A DNA stretch of 43,554 nt from an uncultured Methanomassiliicoccales archaeon (GTDB lineage Archaea; Thermoplasmatota; Thermoplasmata; Methanomassiliicoccales; Methanomethylophilaceae), in NCBI GenBank assembly GCA_934702355.1, contig CAKUXX010000013.1, positions 1-43,554 of the forward strand, written 5' to 3'. The translations under genes and the position numbers were made by a program. Positions 1 to 7,639 of the stretch are shown piece after piece. Every line of letters begins with the position of its first letter. Position 1 is the stretch's first letter. Below the pieces are notes generated by a model. That model worked only from the letters and a program-made list of their open reading frames with translations. It did not search any database and had not been told where the DNA came from.

Positions 1-62
1 TAGTCGAGAAGAAGCGCAAGGGAAGGCCTCCGGGCAGCAAGAATAGGCCTAAAGTGCAATGA
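1..62 (+). CDS. C-terminal tail of a protein with an AT-hook-like end (partial)
   Basis: An open frame enters from the left edge (codons begin at base 3) and stops at TGA 60-62. The visible 19 residues are extremely basic and contain KGRPPGSKN, which matches the AT-hook core (GRP flanked by basic residues). Such tails occur on DNA-binding proteins, including some transposases and chromatin proteins. Nothing else of the gene is visible, so no family can be named. Its 3' end overlaps by 14 nt the 3' end of the convergent TasA-like gene, which itself looks cut short; a mobile-element junction is therefore possible but unproven. Confidence 0.55.
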   Translation, partial: VEKKRKGRPPGSKNRPKVQ

Positions 63-1269
63 ATTCGGAAAACGTTACTGAAAGATTCATGGCGTTTTTT
101 GAGAATTCGACCTTTTTGCTATCCAAATTGATTGTGATGCTTTTTTTATCACTATTGTTAGAAAGATCGATATATCTTACATCGGTCAAATTCCTTAAAA
201 TATCAACTACATCGCCATCTTTCGCTGAAATTAACGCTTCACTCATAGTTGCATACTTCTCATCACCGATTTTTGCTTCGGACGTATCAACGACGAAATA
301 AGAAGAAAATGAACTGGCAGATACACAGACTGTGGTCTTATCTGTTGTAGAATCATATGCGGCTGTAACATCAGTTACTTCGGTATTCTCATGGAAGACC
401 TTGAATGAACGTGTAATATCTCCGGGAACGACTATTTTCACAGATACAGGCAAACTGGGTTGACGGGTATTTCCACCTGCATTGGTTATGGAAACATCCA
501 CACCTCCAACAACCTGACCTGCAGAATTAACCACATTGTATGTTGCACCAGCATTTTTGATGGCAGTTGTTTCGACGGTCACATCTTCGGAAAAAGCACC
601 CGTGGGTACATCGAGAGTGGCCACCACAGTATTATCTGCTGTAGCAGAGGTGATGGACGTATTTGTCGAAGATGATGATATAATGGGTGTTGATGTTGTC
701 TCTTTGAAATTTGCCTGTACTGCTTGGAATCTTAGAGTTATTGTATATTTCATACCCATGTACTCTGCTCCAGTAGCCGCGTTCATTTCAATTATGATGT
801 CGTGTGCAGGAACAGATGCGCCTTTGGTATTATCAATATTCATCAGTCCAGTTATCTCAAAAGGAGACACCAGCCCAGAGGTCGTAGAAACTTCTACAGA
901 CTCAGTGTAATTAACATTGATCGTGCTTGTAACATTTCCAGATACAGATATCCTCAACTTGTCCCCTGGCGCAGCACCGTTGAATATCACGGACATTGAA
1001 TCTGTAGCAGTGGCTGATGCAATGTTATATGAGATCGATCCGCCAAGATCCGTAGTCACTGAAGTGCCTGCAGGAACATCCTTCTCAGCATATCCATATG
1101 ATGAAACGTATACATTGGAATCCAGATCCAATTGGATTTTACCTGTCGTTATATCAATAGTCGTGTCTTCTGTATCCGAGAACCACGAGTATGTGACTCC
1201 GGACACAGCAGTCAATGCGAAAGCTATGACCACCAGAGACGCGACAAGCGCTTTCGTCTGTGCTTTCAT
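49..1269 (-). CDS. TasA/camelysin-like secreted protein with SipW-type signal peptide
   Basis: The product is a 406-aa secreted surface protein. The start at 1269 is preferred over an upstream in-frame ATG at 1320 because a strong Shine-Dalgarno AAGGAGGA lies at 1276-1283. Residues 1-32 form a signal peptide ending in TYSWFSDTE, the hallmark of SipW-processed TasA/CalY proteins. Residues about 30-190 are a Thr/Ser-rich beta domain with an APGDKL motif and a strand YTITLRFQAVQ, as in TasA-like folds. A low-complexity TST linker follows, then a second beta domain (about 215-335), then the beginning of a repeat-type domain (AKIGDEKYATMSEAL, AKDGDVV) that normally opens a long beta-helix but stops after about 60 residues. 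It is the only gene here ending in TAG. By analogy with bacterial TasA and Pyrobaculum AbpA it may polymerise into extracellular fibres; this is inference. Distal gene of the SipW operon. Confidence 0.75.
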   Translation of the reverse strand: MKAQTKALVASLVVIAFALTAVSGVTYSWFSDTEDTTIDITTGKIQLDLDSNVYVSSYGYAEKDVPAGTSVTTDLGGSISYNIASATATDSMSVIFNGAAPGDKLRISVSGNVTSTINVNYTESVEVSTTSGLVSPFEITGLMNIDNTKGASVPAHDIIIEMNAATGAEYMGMKYTITLRFQAVQANFKETTSTPIISSSSTNTSITSATADNTVVATLDVPTGAFSEDVTVETTAIKNAGATYNVVNSAGQVVGGVDVSITNAGGNTRQPSLPVSVKIVVPGDITRSFKVFHENTEVTDVTAAYDSTTDKTTVCVSASSFSSYFVVDTSEAKIGDEKYATMSEALISAKDGDVVDILRNLTDVRYIDLSNNSDKKSITINLDSKKVEFSKNAMNLSVTFSEFIAL

Positions 1270-1504
1270 TGTTCTTCCTCCTTTCCATTGAAAGGTTTTA
1301 TAGGATGTTCCCAGGAACACCTATGTATGAAATGCATCGATAACGCCACGGCGGGTGGGGTCCATAGTAACGCATGCTCCGCTCGTCACCGCGACGTTCT
1401 CCCGGAACGGTATCCGTTCCTCGATGCTGTGGAGTGTTATTGTTGCCTCCCGACCATGTCATGGCAGATTCTTGAAACGAACATCATTCACAACCTCGGT
1501 CACA

Positions 1505-3490
1505 TCAATGCCATAACGGAGCATCCGACTCCTGTCCTGCGAACACACCGATACTGAAACTCAGTGTCTTGCCCATGACAGAATTATTGTCGGGACTGTT
1601 TGGGAAGCTCATCGTCAGAACGAACTCTTCCGTCTCTCCTGCATGGATAGTTCCCAGATCCACGAATGTGCTATCTGCCAGATCCTTCACCGATCCACCA
1701 GCTGTTCCACAGGTCAGGAATATCTGTCCGGCCAATCCGGGATCGCCTGTGAACGCAGAAACGAACACACATGCAGGCAGATCCATGCCTGTGTTGTTGG
1801 TGATCTTCAGTGAAACGGACTGCGACACGCCAGGAACGATATTCTGCGTCTCGAAACGAAAATCACGGAAGTTTCCGGAATACGTGCCCGTTATCGGGAC
1901 GACCCTGCCGTCCGGATCCACCTTTGTCCCGGTGAAACCTGTGACCTCCGCTGTGAATCCGGATCCGTCAACTACCATCACGGTCACCTCGGCAGTGACG
2001 GTCATGCTTCCTTCGGAATAGCTTATGATCACCTGCTTCTCGCCGACCGTCCCCGAATCCACTGTCGGAACAACCGGGTTCACATCACGTGCATAGGTTG
2101 AGCCTTCGGAATAAGATGCTTGGACGACCAGCTCCGTCAGTGATATCACCGAACCCTTCTGGAATGTCGTGACCGAAGGTCCGGACACGACCGACATCCC
2201 ATTGAGCGTGGGTATAGTCACTATGAACGAAGCGGTCTTGGAACCGTATGTCACTGTGACCGTCTGGCTTCCGGTGGTCGTCGACGAGAATCCCGATATG
2301 GAAGCAGAAACCTGCTCGGACGAACCGTCACTGTAGTTGGCAGTGACGATCATCCCCGACGTGTCCAGTGTCTCTCCATAATAGCATACGGTCGGCGCCC
2401 CTGTCACGGATATCGAGGTGAGGCTCTTCGTCGGTGACGGACTTCCGGAATAAGCGAAAACAGCCTCTATCGTATGGGCGGATGTCACATTCTCGAAGAT
2501 ATACCTGCTGCCTGCTACCTGGACCTTCTTACCGTCGACAAACAGATGGGAGATCCTGTATCCCGAGGACGGAGACAATATGAATGTAGCATCATCCCCC
2601 TTTGCGACCTTCACATCGCCAAACGGAGATATCGAACCTCCCGGACCTGCCGATGCCTTGATGATCACTCCGGGCACCTTCTTCACTATCGATATCCTCA
2701 CATCCACGGGCTTCACGATATCCTCGATATCGTATTCCGTCACGGATCCTTTGGAAGACCCGTCGATGCATATGTCGTTGACCTCGAATCCGGGATTCAA
2801 TTCTATCAACAGCTTCAACGACGAATGGGGCTTCACATACACCGTTCCCATAGGGGTGACATGTCCGAATTCCGTGTCCGCACCCAAGGATTCCACAACG
2901 ATGTCGATATCGATGTCGACACTCACCATCACAGGTATGTCTTCGGATGACACAGGTCTGAAGACGACCTTTACAGAATGATCGGCATCCATGACGACAT
3001 CGGTGACATTCGATGCGCCTACGGACCTCCCATCGACCAATACATCATCGATGATATTGCCGGAAGCGGGTTCCGCAACGACCCTTGCGACCTCTCCCTT
3101 GACGAATGTCTTCGTTCCAAATGGGGCCACAGTTCCCTCCCCTTCGGAGGTCACCTCGAGAGTTGCATTCCCCTCCGATGGTACGAACCTCACAAAGATG
3201 GAATGCTCTGAAAAATCGAACGCGGACGGCCTGTATGTGAAGGAATCTATACCTTCTGCCTTCAGGACGTCATCCACGTAGACCTGCGACACCATCCCGT
3301 CCCCGGGAGAGATCTCCAATACCAGAGGATCAAGAACAGTTGCATTCAGATCCCCTGTAGGAGAGACAGCACCGTCCCCCCCCCCGAAGGATACGTCCAG
3401 TTTGTGGGGATACAGAAGTATCACCGCCGCAACGACGATGATCAGAACGATCGCGACCGCGATCCCCGAACGGCCAGCACGAGAGACCAT
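1505..3490 (-). CDS. Membrane-anchored multidomain surface protein with TasA-like C-terminal domain
   Basis: The product is 661 aa. The start at 3490 sits one base after the SipW stop (TGA 3492-3494), with SD GGAGGTCC at 3495-3502, so translation is probably coupled. Residues 9-26 are one hydrophobic segment after an Arg-rich start: a signal anchor, with no SipW-type cleavage motif. Outside the membrane there are three to four divergent InlB-B-like repeats (about 111-179, 205-270, 277-347, perhaps one at 50-105) marked by G..SPFG/TPMG and VDG motifs, then two bacterial-Ig group-3-like domains (356-427, 428-508), then residues 512-661 with the pattern of a TasA-like domain (NIVPG, LKITNNTG, AGETEEFVLTMSF). 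Likely extracellular: an anchor, adaptor or adhesin for the fibre subunit encoded downstream. A 235-nt gap (1270-1504) separates it from that gene; the gap holds no convincing ORF. Confidence 0.7.
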   Translation of the reverse strand: MVSRAGRSGIAVAIVLIIVVAAVILLYPHKLDVSFGGGDGAVSPTGDLNATVLDPLVLEISPGDGMVSQVYVDDVLKAEGIDSFTYRPSAFDFSEHSIFVRFVPSEGNATLEVTSEGEGTVAPFGTKTFVKGEVARVVAEPASGNIIDDVLVDGRSVGASNVTDVVMDADHSVKVVFRPVSSEDIPVMVSVDIDIDIVVESLGADTEFGHVTPMGTVYVKPHSSLKLLIELNPGFEVNDICIDGSSKGSVTEYDIEDIVKPVDVRISIVKKVPGVIIKASAGPGGSISPFGDVKVAKGDDATFILSPSSGYRISHLFVDGKKVQVAGSRYIFENVTSAHTIEAVFAYSGSPSPTKSLTSISVTGAPTVCYYGETLDTSGMIVTANYSDGSSEQVSASISGFSSTTTGSQTVTVTYGSKTASFIVTIPTLNGMSVVSGPSVTTFQKGSVISLTELVVQASYSEGSTYARDVNPVVPTVDSGTVGEKQVIISYSEGSMTVTAEVTVMVVDGSGFTAEVTGFTGTKVDPDGRVVPITGTYSGNFRDFRFETQNIVPGVSQSVSLKITNNTGMDLPACVFVSAFTGDPGLAGQIFLTCGTAGGSVKDLADSTFVDLGTIHAGETEEFVLTMSFPNSPDNNSVMGKTLSFSIGVFAGQESDAPLWH

Positions 3491-3491
3491 A

Positions 3492-4199
3492 TCAGGACCT
3501 CCTGATGAACATCCCGTCATCGTCGTTATGACGGTACGGGACGGAATCCGTGAACTCCAACTCCGGAACGATATCCGCCTCTGCAGACCCGTCCTCTCCT
3601 TCATCTCCGTTCCTGAGCACACGGATTATGTTCAGAACCTCGGACACTATCAAGATCAGACACGGGACGACTATCAGACACAACTTCCCCGTCATCGTGG
3701 ACAGGAAAAGGACCAGAACGCCGAGGACATGGGACACTCCCACGACCTTCCCGATTATATCGCCGGACGAGGACGTGACCACCTGAACCGATCCGTTGGT
3801 TGGATCGTCGGCTATGGAGTCGCCTTTCAATGTGTAGGTATAGACTCCCGAATCCTCGGATATCAATACTATCCTATGAGTGACGACCATGCTCTCTTTG
3901 GAAACTGGATGAACATAGTCGAAAGTGAGTACATCTCCGATCTTCAGTGATTGATAGAACGATGCGGAATCGGACGGCACCTCGTGGATGAACACCATGC
4001 TCTTCACAGGTATCGTCTCTATGTCGTACTGCGTCCGAGGCTCCCCGTCCATTGATCCTGACACTACGATCTTCACATCGGTATCGGAGAAATCCAGAGA
4101 TCCGCCGTTCCTGTCCCACAGATACCCCGCGGCCACCGATACGGCGACTATGGCCATGGCAATTAAAGCCACGGACCTATGCGACAGTGTGTTTCTCAT
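3492..4199 (-). CDS. sipW: SipW-like signal peptidase I (ER/archaeal type)
   Basis: The product is a 235-aa membrane serine protease expected to remove signal peptides at the outer membrane face. The start at 4199 has SD GGAGGT seven bases upstream; an in-frame ATG at 4232 lacks a comparable site. TM1 is about 9-26. The family motifs follow: SGSM with nucleophile Ser49, VTHRIV with His108 (His instead of Lys marks the ER/SipW type), and KGDSIADD with Asp127 and Asp131/132. Two hydrophobic segments (about 155-195) and an acidic cytosolic tail close the protein. First gene of the operon with the two surface proteins; one of them carries the SipW-type signal peptide expected of its substrate. 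It could also be the general signal peptidase, but the context argues for a dedicated enzyme. Confidence 0.82.
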   Translation of the reverse strand: MRNTLSHRSVALIAMAIVAVSVAAGYLWDRNGGSLDFSDTDVKIVVSGSMDGEPRTQYDIETIPVKSMVFIHEVPSDSASFYQSLKIGDVLTFDYVHPVSKESMVVTHRIVLISEDSGVYTYTLKGDSIADDPTNGSVQVVTSSSGDIIGKVVGVSHVLGVLVLFLSTMTGKLCLIVVPCLILIVSEVLNIIRVLRNGDEGEDGSAEADIVPELEFTDSVPYRHNDDDGMFIRRS

Positions 4200-4569
4200 A
4201 ATGCGGACCTCCGCTGAAAGGACCCTATTCATTGGTCCTTACTATATGAATCTTAATCCACTGTTTCTATAAAAATATTTACAGGTTGGTCAAGTATGGT
4301 TATTTATGACAACTTATCAGTAATTTGTCTATTTAAACTCAAAAATATAGACATATATAATCTGCAGATATATACAGATAAGAGCACTGAATACCATAGT
4401 TTATACACTTGTTTGCATAGATGAACTGCAATGTATGGATTCGGCAAGACGGTTGCTGACGTGCAAACGACCACGCAACCCACTGTAAAAAACGAAGGTG
4501 CAGGGTTGATCTTGCAACCTGTCTCACGAAGACGGAAAGAGTACAGAACCACTAATATAGCGGTGAAGA
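4200..4569. other. Intergenic region with AT-rich promoter zone and inverted repeats
   Basis: No convincing gene is present. Bases 4255-4420 are far more AT-rich than the surrounding genes and contain several minus-strand TATA-like stretches, the nearest to sipW at about 4262-4275. A perfect 10-bp palindrome ATCTGCAGAT lies at 4360-4369 between TATATA-like flanks. Bases 4451-4519 hold four copies of GGTTG(C)/GCAACC in alternating orientation (4451-4456, 4475-4480, 4504-4508, 4514-4519) that can pair as two consecutive hairpins. Role unknown: operator, small RNA or remnant of an element. Confidence 0.5.
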
Positions 4570-4596
4570 GGAGGCCGGCTTGGAAAGCCGACCTCC
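4570..4596 (-). terminator. Hairpin downstream of the FAD oxidase gene
   Basis: A 12-bp stem (4570-4581 with 4585-4596) encloses a 3-nt loop. The one imperfect pair is a G-U wobble only when transcribed from the minus strand, which suits the minus gene ending at 4628. No clear U tract follows. Confidence 0.5.
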
Positions 4597-4627
4597 CCGT
4601 TGATTAACATGTTTCGGAACGGAAGGA

Positions 4628-6061
4628 TCACATGCAGTCTTTGCACGGATACCTGAGGTTCCTGAGTATGGACCCTTCCCACTGCTCCAGCTTTCCGGGG
4701 TTCAGGATGTTCTCAGGATCCATGGCCTTCTTGATGGCCCTGATGGACGAGAGCTCGGACTCCCTCTCCTTCATGAAGTTGGGGGCCTTGGAGATTCCGA
4801 CACCGTGCTCTCCGGTGACGGTACCGCCGAGCTCGATGCAGACATCGAAGATCTCGTTGACCGCTGCGATGCCCCTCTCCCACTGATCCTTGTCGGTGGC
4901 GTCGATGACCATCTTGGTGTGGAGGTTACCGTCGGATGCGTGACCGTATGTGGCGATGGTCACATCGTACTTCGCGGCGATGTCCTGGAACGCCTTGACC
5001 GCCTGGGGGACCTGGGAGACGGACACACCCATGTCGTCCGCGAGGGAGACGCAGGAGTATCCGGGCTTCAGTGCGGACAGGGATGTCATGACCGATTTCC
5101 TTGCATCGGTCCACTGGGCGATGAGCTTCTTGTCCTTCGTGGGGGTGACCGCAACCGCACCTACGGATTTGGCGACCTCCTCCACGATGAGGATGTCCCT
5201 GTCGACGACCTCGTCGGTCTCTCCGTCCACCTCGACGATGCACAGCGCGCCTGCGTCGGGAAGCGGGTTGCCGCGGGCCTTGTTGACGGCCTGGATGCTC
5301 ACGCTGTCCATGAGCTCGCAGGATGCGGGGATCAGGGGCTTGGCGATGATCGCAGAGATGCACCTTCCGGCATCCTCGACCGTGTCGAACGCACAGAGGC
5401 AGGAAGCGGACTTCTTAGGCTTGGTGGTGAGCTTGAGCGTGACCTCGGTGATGATTCCGAGGGTACCTTCGGAACCACACAGGAGACGAGCGAGCTGGTA
5501 TCCGGACGAATCCTTGATGGTCCTGGTACCGCACCTGACGATCTCCCCGTCCGCCTTGACAAACGTCAGACCGAGGACGAAGTCCCTGGTGGCCCCGTAC
5601 TTCACGGCGCGCATACCCGAGGCGTTGGTCGCGACCATTCCTCCGATCTGGCATGCCTCCGCGGATCCGGGGGACGGCGGGAAGAAGAAGCCGTACTTGG
5701 CGAGCTCCTCGTTCAGCGCGTTGTACACGCATCCGGCCTCGACATCGACCCAGAGATCGGCAACGCTGATCCTCTGGACCTTGTTCATCCTCTGCATGGC
5801 CATCACGATGCCGCCCTTTATCGGGACGGCCGAGCCGCAGAGACCCGTTCCCGCGCCGCGGGGGGTCACCGGGATGCCGTTGGCATGTGCGATCTTCATG
5901 ACCTCCGAGACCTGCTCGGTTGTCCTGGGCTGGACCACCATGTCGGGTGTCCTGTGGAATACGGATGCGTCGAAGCCGTAGGTGTAGAGCACTGCAGGCT
6001 CAACTGAGTAACCCTCTTTGCCTACGACCTTCTCGATCTGCTCGATGATTTTCTGGTCCAT
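4628..6061 (-). CDS. FAD-linked oxidase, GlcD / D-lactate dehydrogenase family
   Basis: The product is a 477-aa cytosolic flavoprotein expected to oxidise a 2-hydroxy acid such as glycolate or D-lactate. The N-terminal FAD-binding type-4 (PCMH/VAO) domain contains TPRGAGTGLCGS (66-77) and a glycine-rich SAEACQIGGMVATNASG stretch. The C-terminal substrate domain has the family motifs YGHASDGNLH and GEHGVG. The protein ends in YPCKDCM, with Cys473 and Cys476 close to the C terminus, which is unusual and could bind metal or interact with an electron-transfer partner. No GlcF-like iron-sulfur subunit is adjacent, so the electron acceptor is unknown. SD AGAGGTC lies about 6 nt before the ATG, and a TATA-like sequence is at about 6098-6105. 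Divergent from adk. Confidence 0.85.
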   Translation of the reverse strand: MDQKIIEQIEKVVGKEGYSVEPAVLYTYGFDASVFHRTPDMVVQPRTTEQVSEVMKIAHANGIPVTPRGAGTGLCGSAVPIKGGIVMAMQRMNKVQRISVADLWVDVEAGCVYNALNEELAKYGFFFPPSPGSAEACQIGGMVATNASGMRAVKYGATRDFVLGLTFVKADGEIVRCGTRTIKDSSGYQLARLLCGSEGTLGIITEVTLKLTTKPKKSASCLCAFDTVEDAGRCISAIIAKPLIPASCELMDSVSIQAVNKARGNPLPDAGALCIVEVDGETDEVVDRDILIVEEVAKSVGAVAVTPTKDKKLIAQWTDARKSVMTSLSALKPGYSCVSLADDMGVSVSQVPQAVKAFQDIAAKYDVTIATYGHASDGNLHTKMVIDATDKDQWERGIAAVNEIFDVCIELGGTVTGEHGVGISKAPNFMKERESELSSIRAIKKAMDPENILNPGKLEQWEGSILRNLRYPCKDCM

Positions 6062-6171
6062 GGGAATGACCTCTCTCCCTTCGCGATTGGGATTAAGCGA
6101 TATAAGGCTGATGTGGACTAGGGGCTTTCTTTCCGTCTACATTCTTATATGAGCAAGGGTTCCGACGGCGC

Positions 6172-6798
6172 ATGAAATCCGTTATCGTTCTTCTAGGACC
6201 CCCGGGATCCGGCAAAGGAACCCAGGGTGAGAAGCTCAGCGAGGAACTCGGCTACATCAGGCTCTCCACAGGCGACATGCTCCGTGAGGCCGTAAGGAAC
6301 GGTACCGAACTCGGAAAGAAGGCGAAGACATACATGGACTCCGGCGCTCTCGTCCCCAACGACCTGATCATCGGACTCATGAAGGAGAAGATCGCACAGG
6401 CAGAGGGAGGAGTCATCCTCGACGGCTTCCCGAGGACAGTCGAGCAGGCAGATGCCCTCGCCCAGCAGCTGGATGTCGATCTCGCTCTGAACCTGGATGT
6501 CGACGACGCAGAACTCGTCAACAGGCTCACGAAGAGGCGCTCCTGCCCCGACTGCAACGCAGTCTACCACCTCGTCTACAACCCCCCGAAACAGGAGGGC
6601 GTGTGCGACAAGTGCGGCGGAAGCCTCTACCAGAGGGATGACGACAAGGAGGAGACCGTCCTCAACAGGCTCAAGGTCTACCGCGAGAACACCATGCCCC
6701 TCATCGACTACTATGGCGACAAAGGCACGCTCGTCACCATCAAAGGTGTCGGAAACATCAACGACATCTTCGAACAGGTCAAGAAGGCCGTTCAGTGA
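6172..6798 (+). CDS. adk: Adenylate kinase, bacterial-type long form with zinc lid
   Basis: A 208-aa enzyme catalysing ATP + AMP = 2 ADP. P-loop GPPGSGKGT spans residues 9-17, the NMP-binding region follows (STGDMLREAV, LDGFPRT), and the LID carries four zinc-ligand cysteines (C125, C128, C145, C148). This is the long bacterial-like Adk, not the archaeal AdkA type. In many archaea adk lies in the secY end of the ribosomal cluster; here it stands alone. No SD is visible, and a TATA box (CTTATAT, about 6144-6150) lies about 25 bp before the ATG, so the mRNA is probably leaderless. Confidence 0.95.
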   Translation: MKSVIVLLGPPGSGKGTQGEKLSEELGYIRLSTGDMLREAVRNGTELGKKAKTYMDSGALVPNDLIIGLMKEKIAQAEGGVILDGFPRTVEQADALAQQLDVDLALNLDVDDAELVNRLTKRRSCPDCNAVYHLVYNPPKQEGVCDKCGGSLYQRDDDKEETVLNRLKVYRENTMPLIDYYGDKGTLVTIKGVGNINDIFEQVKKAVQ

Positions 6799-6806
6799 TC
6801 GGATGT

Positions 6807-6838
6807 CCCCGGCGCTATCGCCGGGGCATCCCCCTTTA
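6807..6838 (+). terminator. Terminator-like hairpin after adk
   Basis: A perfect 8-bp stem CCCCGGCG/CGCCGGGG (6807-6814, 6819-6826) with a 4-nt CTAT loop lies 9 nt after the stop. A pyrimidine stretch with three T follows, then another T run near 6841. Confidence 0.65.
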
Positions 6839-6977
6839 CATTTTCCTCCCGTTTCACAGCCGCATTCCCTTGCTCCTGATACCTGGCACCTGCCGACCCG
6901 TAGCCTGAATTAACATTGTTCATTGTGGTTCAGCGTAGATAAGCATCATAGATATCCAGAGGCCCTGGTTAGAGGTC

Positions 6978-7304
6978 ATGGATTCTCTCGCCGACAAGGT
7001 CCTCGGACAGAAATTCGCCGTGGACATCATCCTCATGATACACAGGAAAGGGGAGGTCATGCTGTCGGACCTTGACCAGAGCGGGTGGACCACGACCAAC
7101 AAGCGCCTGACCGAATTGGAGTCATTCGGACTGATCGAGTACAGGATGAAACCACAAGGCAGATCGGTGCCGCTGTGGTCCCTGACCGAATTGGGTGCGG
7201 CCGTCGCGGATCACCTGATAGCGATAGAATGGATACTCGCGGACTGCGGACCCGAGGAACAGGACGAGCTCGGCAGACCTGCCGACGGGATCCCCGAACT
7301 TTGA
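6978..7304 (+). CDS. Small winged helix-turn-helix transcription regulator
   Basis: The product is 108 aa, the size of a single wHTH domain. The pattern is a helix (FAVDIILMIHRKG), LSDLDQS, a recognition helix (TTTNKRLTELESFGLIEYR) and a beta wing with basic residues, then LTELGAAVADHL, as in MarR/HxlR/ArsR-like archaeal regulators. The C terminus is acidic and Pro-rich. No metal-binding cysteine cluster is visible, so the effector is unknown. It is a single-gene unit between adk and tRNA-Gln. The purine-rich AGAGGT abuts the ATG too closely for an ideal SD, so the mRNA may be leaderless. No target site can be assigned. Confidence 0.75.
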   Translation: MDSLADKVLGQKFAVDIILMIHRKGEVMLSDLDQSGWTTTNKRLTELESFGLIEYRMKPQGRSVPLWSLTELGAAVADHLIAIEWILADCGPEEQDELGRPADGIPEL

Positions 7305-7429
7305 CATTCTGATGCTCCGGAACCTACCGTTACGTCTTCAAAACCGTGTTGGATTGCATCGAAAAACACTGCGGAAATCGTCCGGATCGGATGCGGAAAC
7401 CCGACTCGGACCGCATGCCAATGGATACC

Positions 7430-7437
7430 TTTAATTA
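7430..7437 (+). promoter_or_regulatory. TATA-like box of tRNA-Gln
   Basis: TTTAATTA is centred about 29 bp upstream of the tRNA 5' end, the normal archaeal TATA distance. A nearby ATGCGG/CCGCAT inverted repeat (about 7391-7416) has no clear role. Confidence 0.5.
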
Positions 7438-7462
7438 CAATCAGAGAATGCAGGGATTATAC

Positions 7463-7538
7463 AGCCTCGTAGTGTAGCGGTCAATCATGCGGGACTCTGG
7501 ATCCTGCGACCTCAGTTCGAATCTGAGCGAGGCTACCA
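7463..7538 (+). tRNA. tRNA-Gln (CTG)
   Basis: The acceptor stem AGCCTCG pairs with CGAGGCT. The anticodon loop CTCTGGA gives anticodon CTG on a 5-bp stem with one G-T wobble. The T arm is CTCAG-TTCGAAT-CTGAG. Discriminator A is at 7535 and CCA is encoded at 7536-7538. No intron. Confidence 0.95.
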
Positions 7539-7639
7539 TTCCTTCTCCACTACTACCATCTCGGGATTCCCTATCGCATTCCGACCTATTGCCAATAGTT
7601 ATATCCAGCACCGACTTATCCTCTCACAGAGGATTAATC

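Noticed and set aside
1270..1504. Possible small peptide gene between the two surface-protein genes
   Set aside because: Frames are short and interrupted; the only structure is a weak AACGG-type dyad. A TATAAAA at about 1296-1302 exists but would place initiation beyond the good SD of the downstream gene, so it was not called a promoter.
4304..4552. Small ORFs (62-82 codons) in the gap upstream of the sipW operon
   Set aside because: No SD, biased toward residues expected from AT-rich random sequence, no family resemblance; they overlap one another in different frames.
4805..6007. A 400-codon open frame on the plus strand antisense to the FAD oxidase gene
   Set aside because: Its translation is Asp/Leu/Gly/Arg-rich without any family motif and it mirrors the codon bias of the real minus-strand gene.
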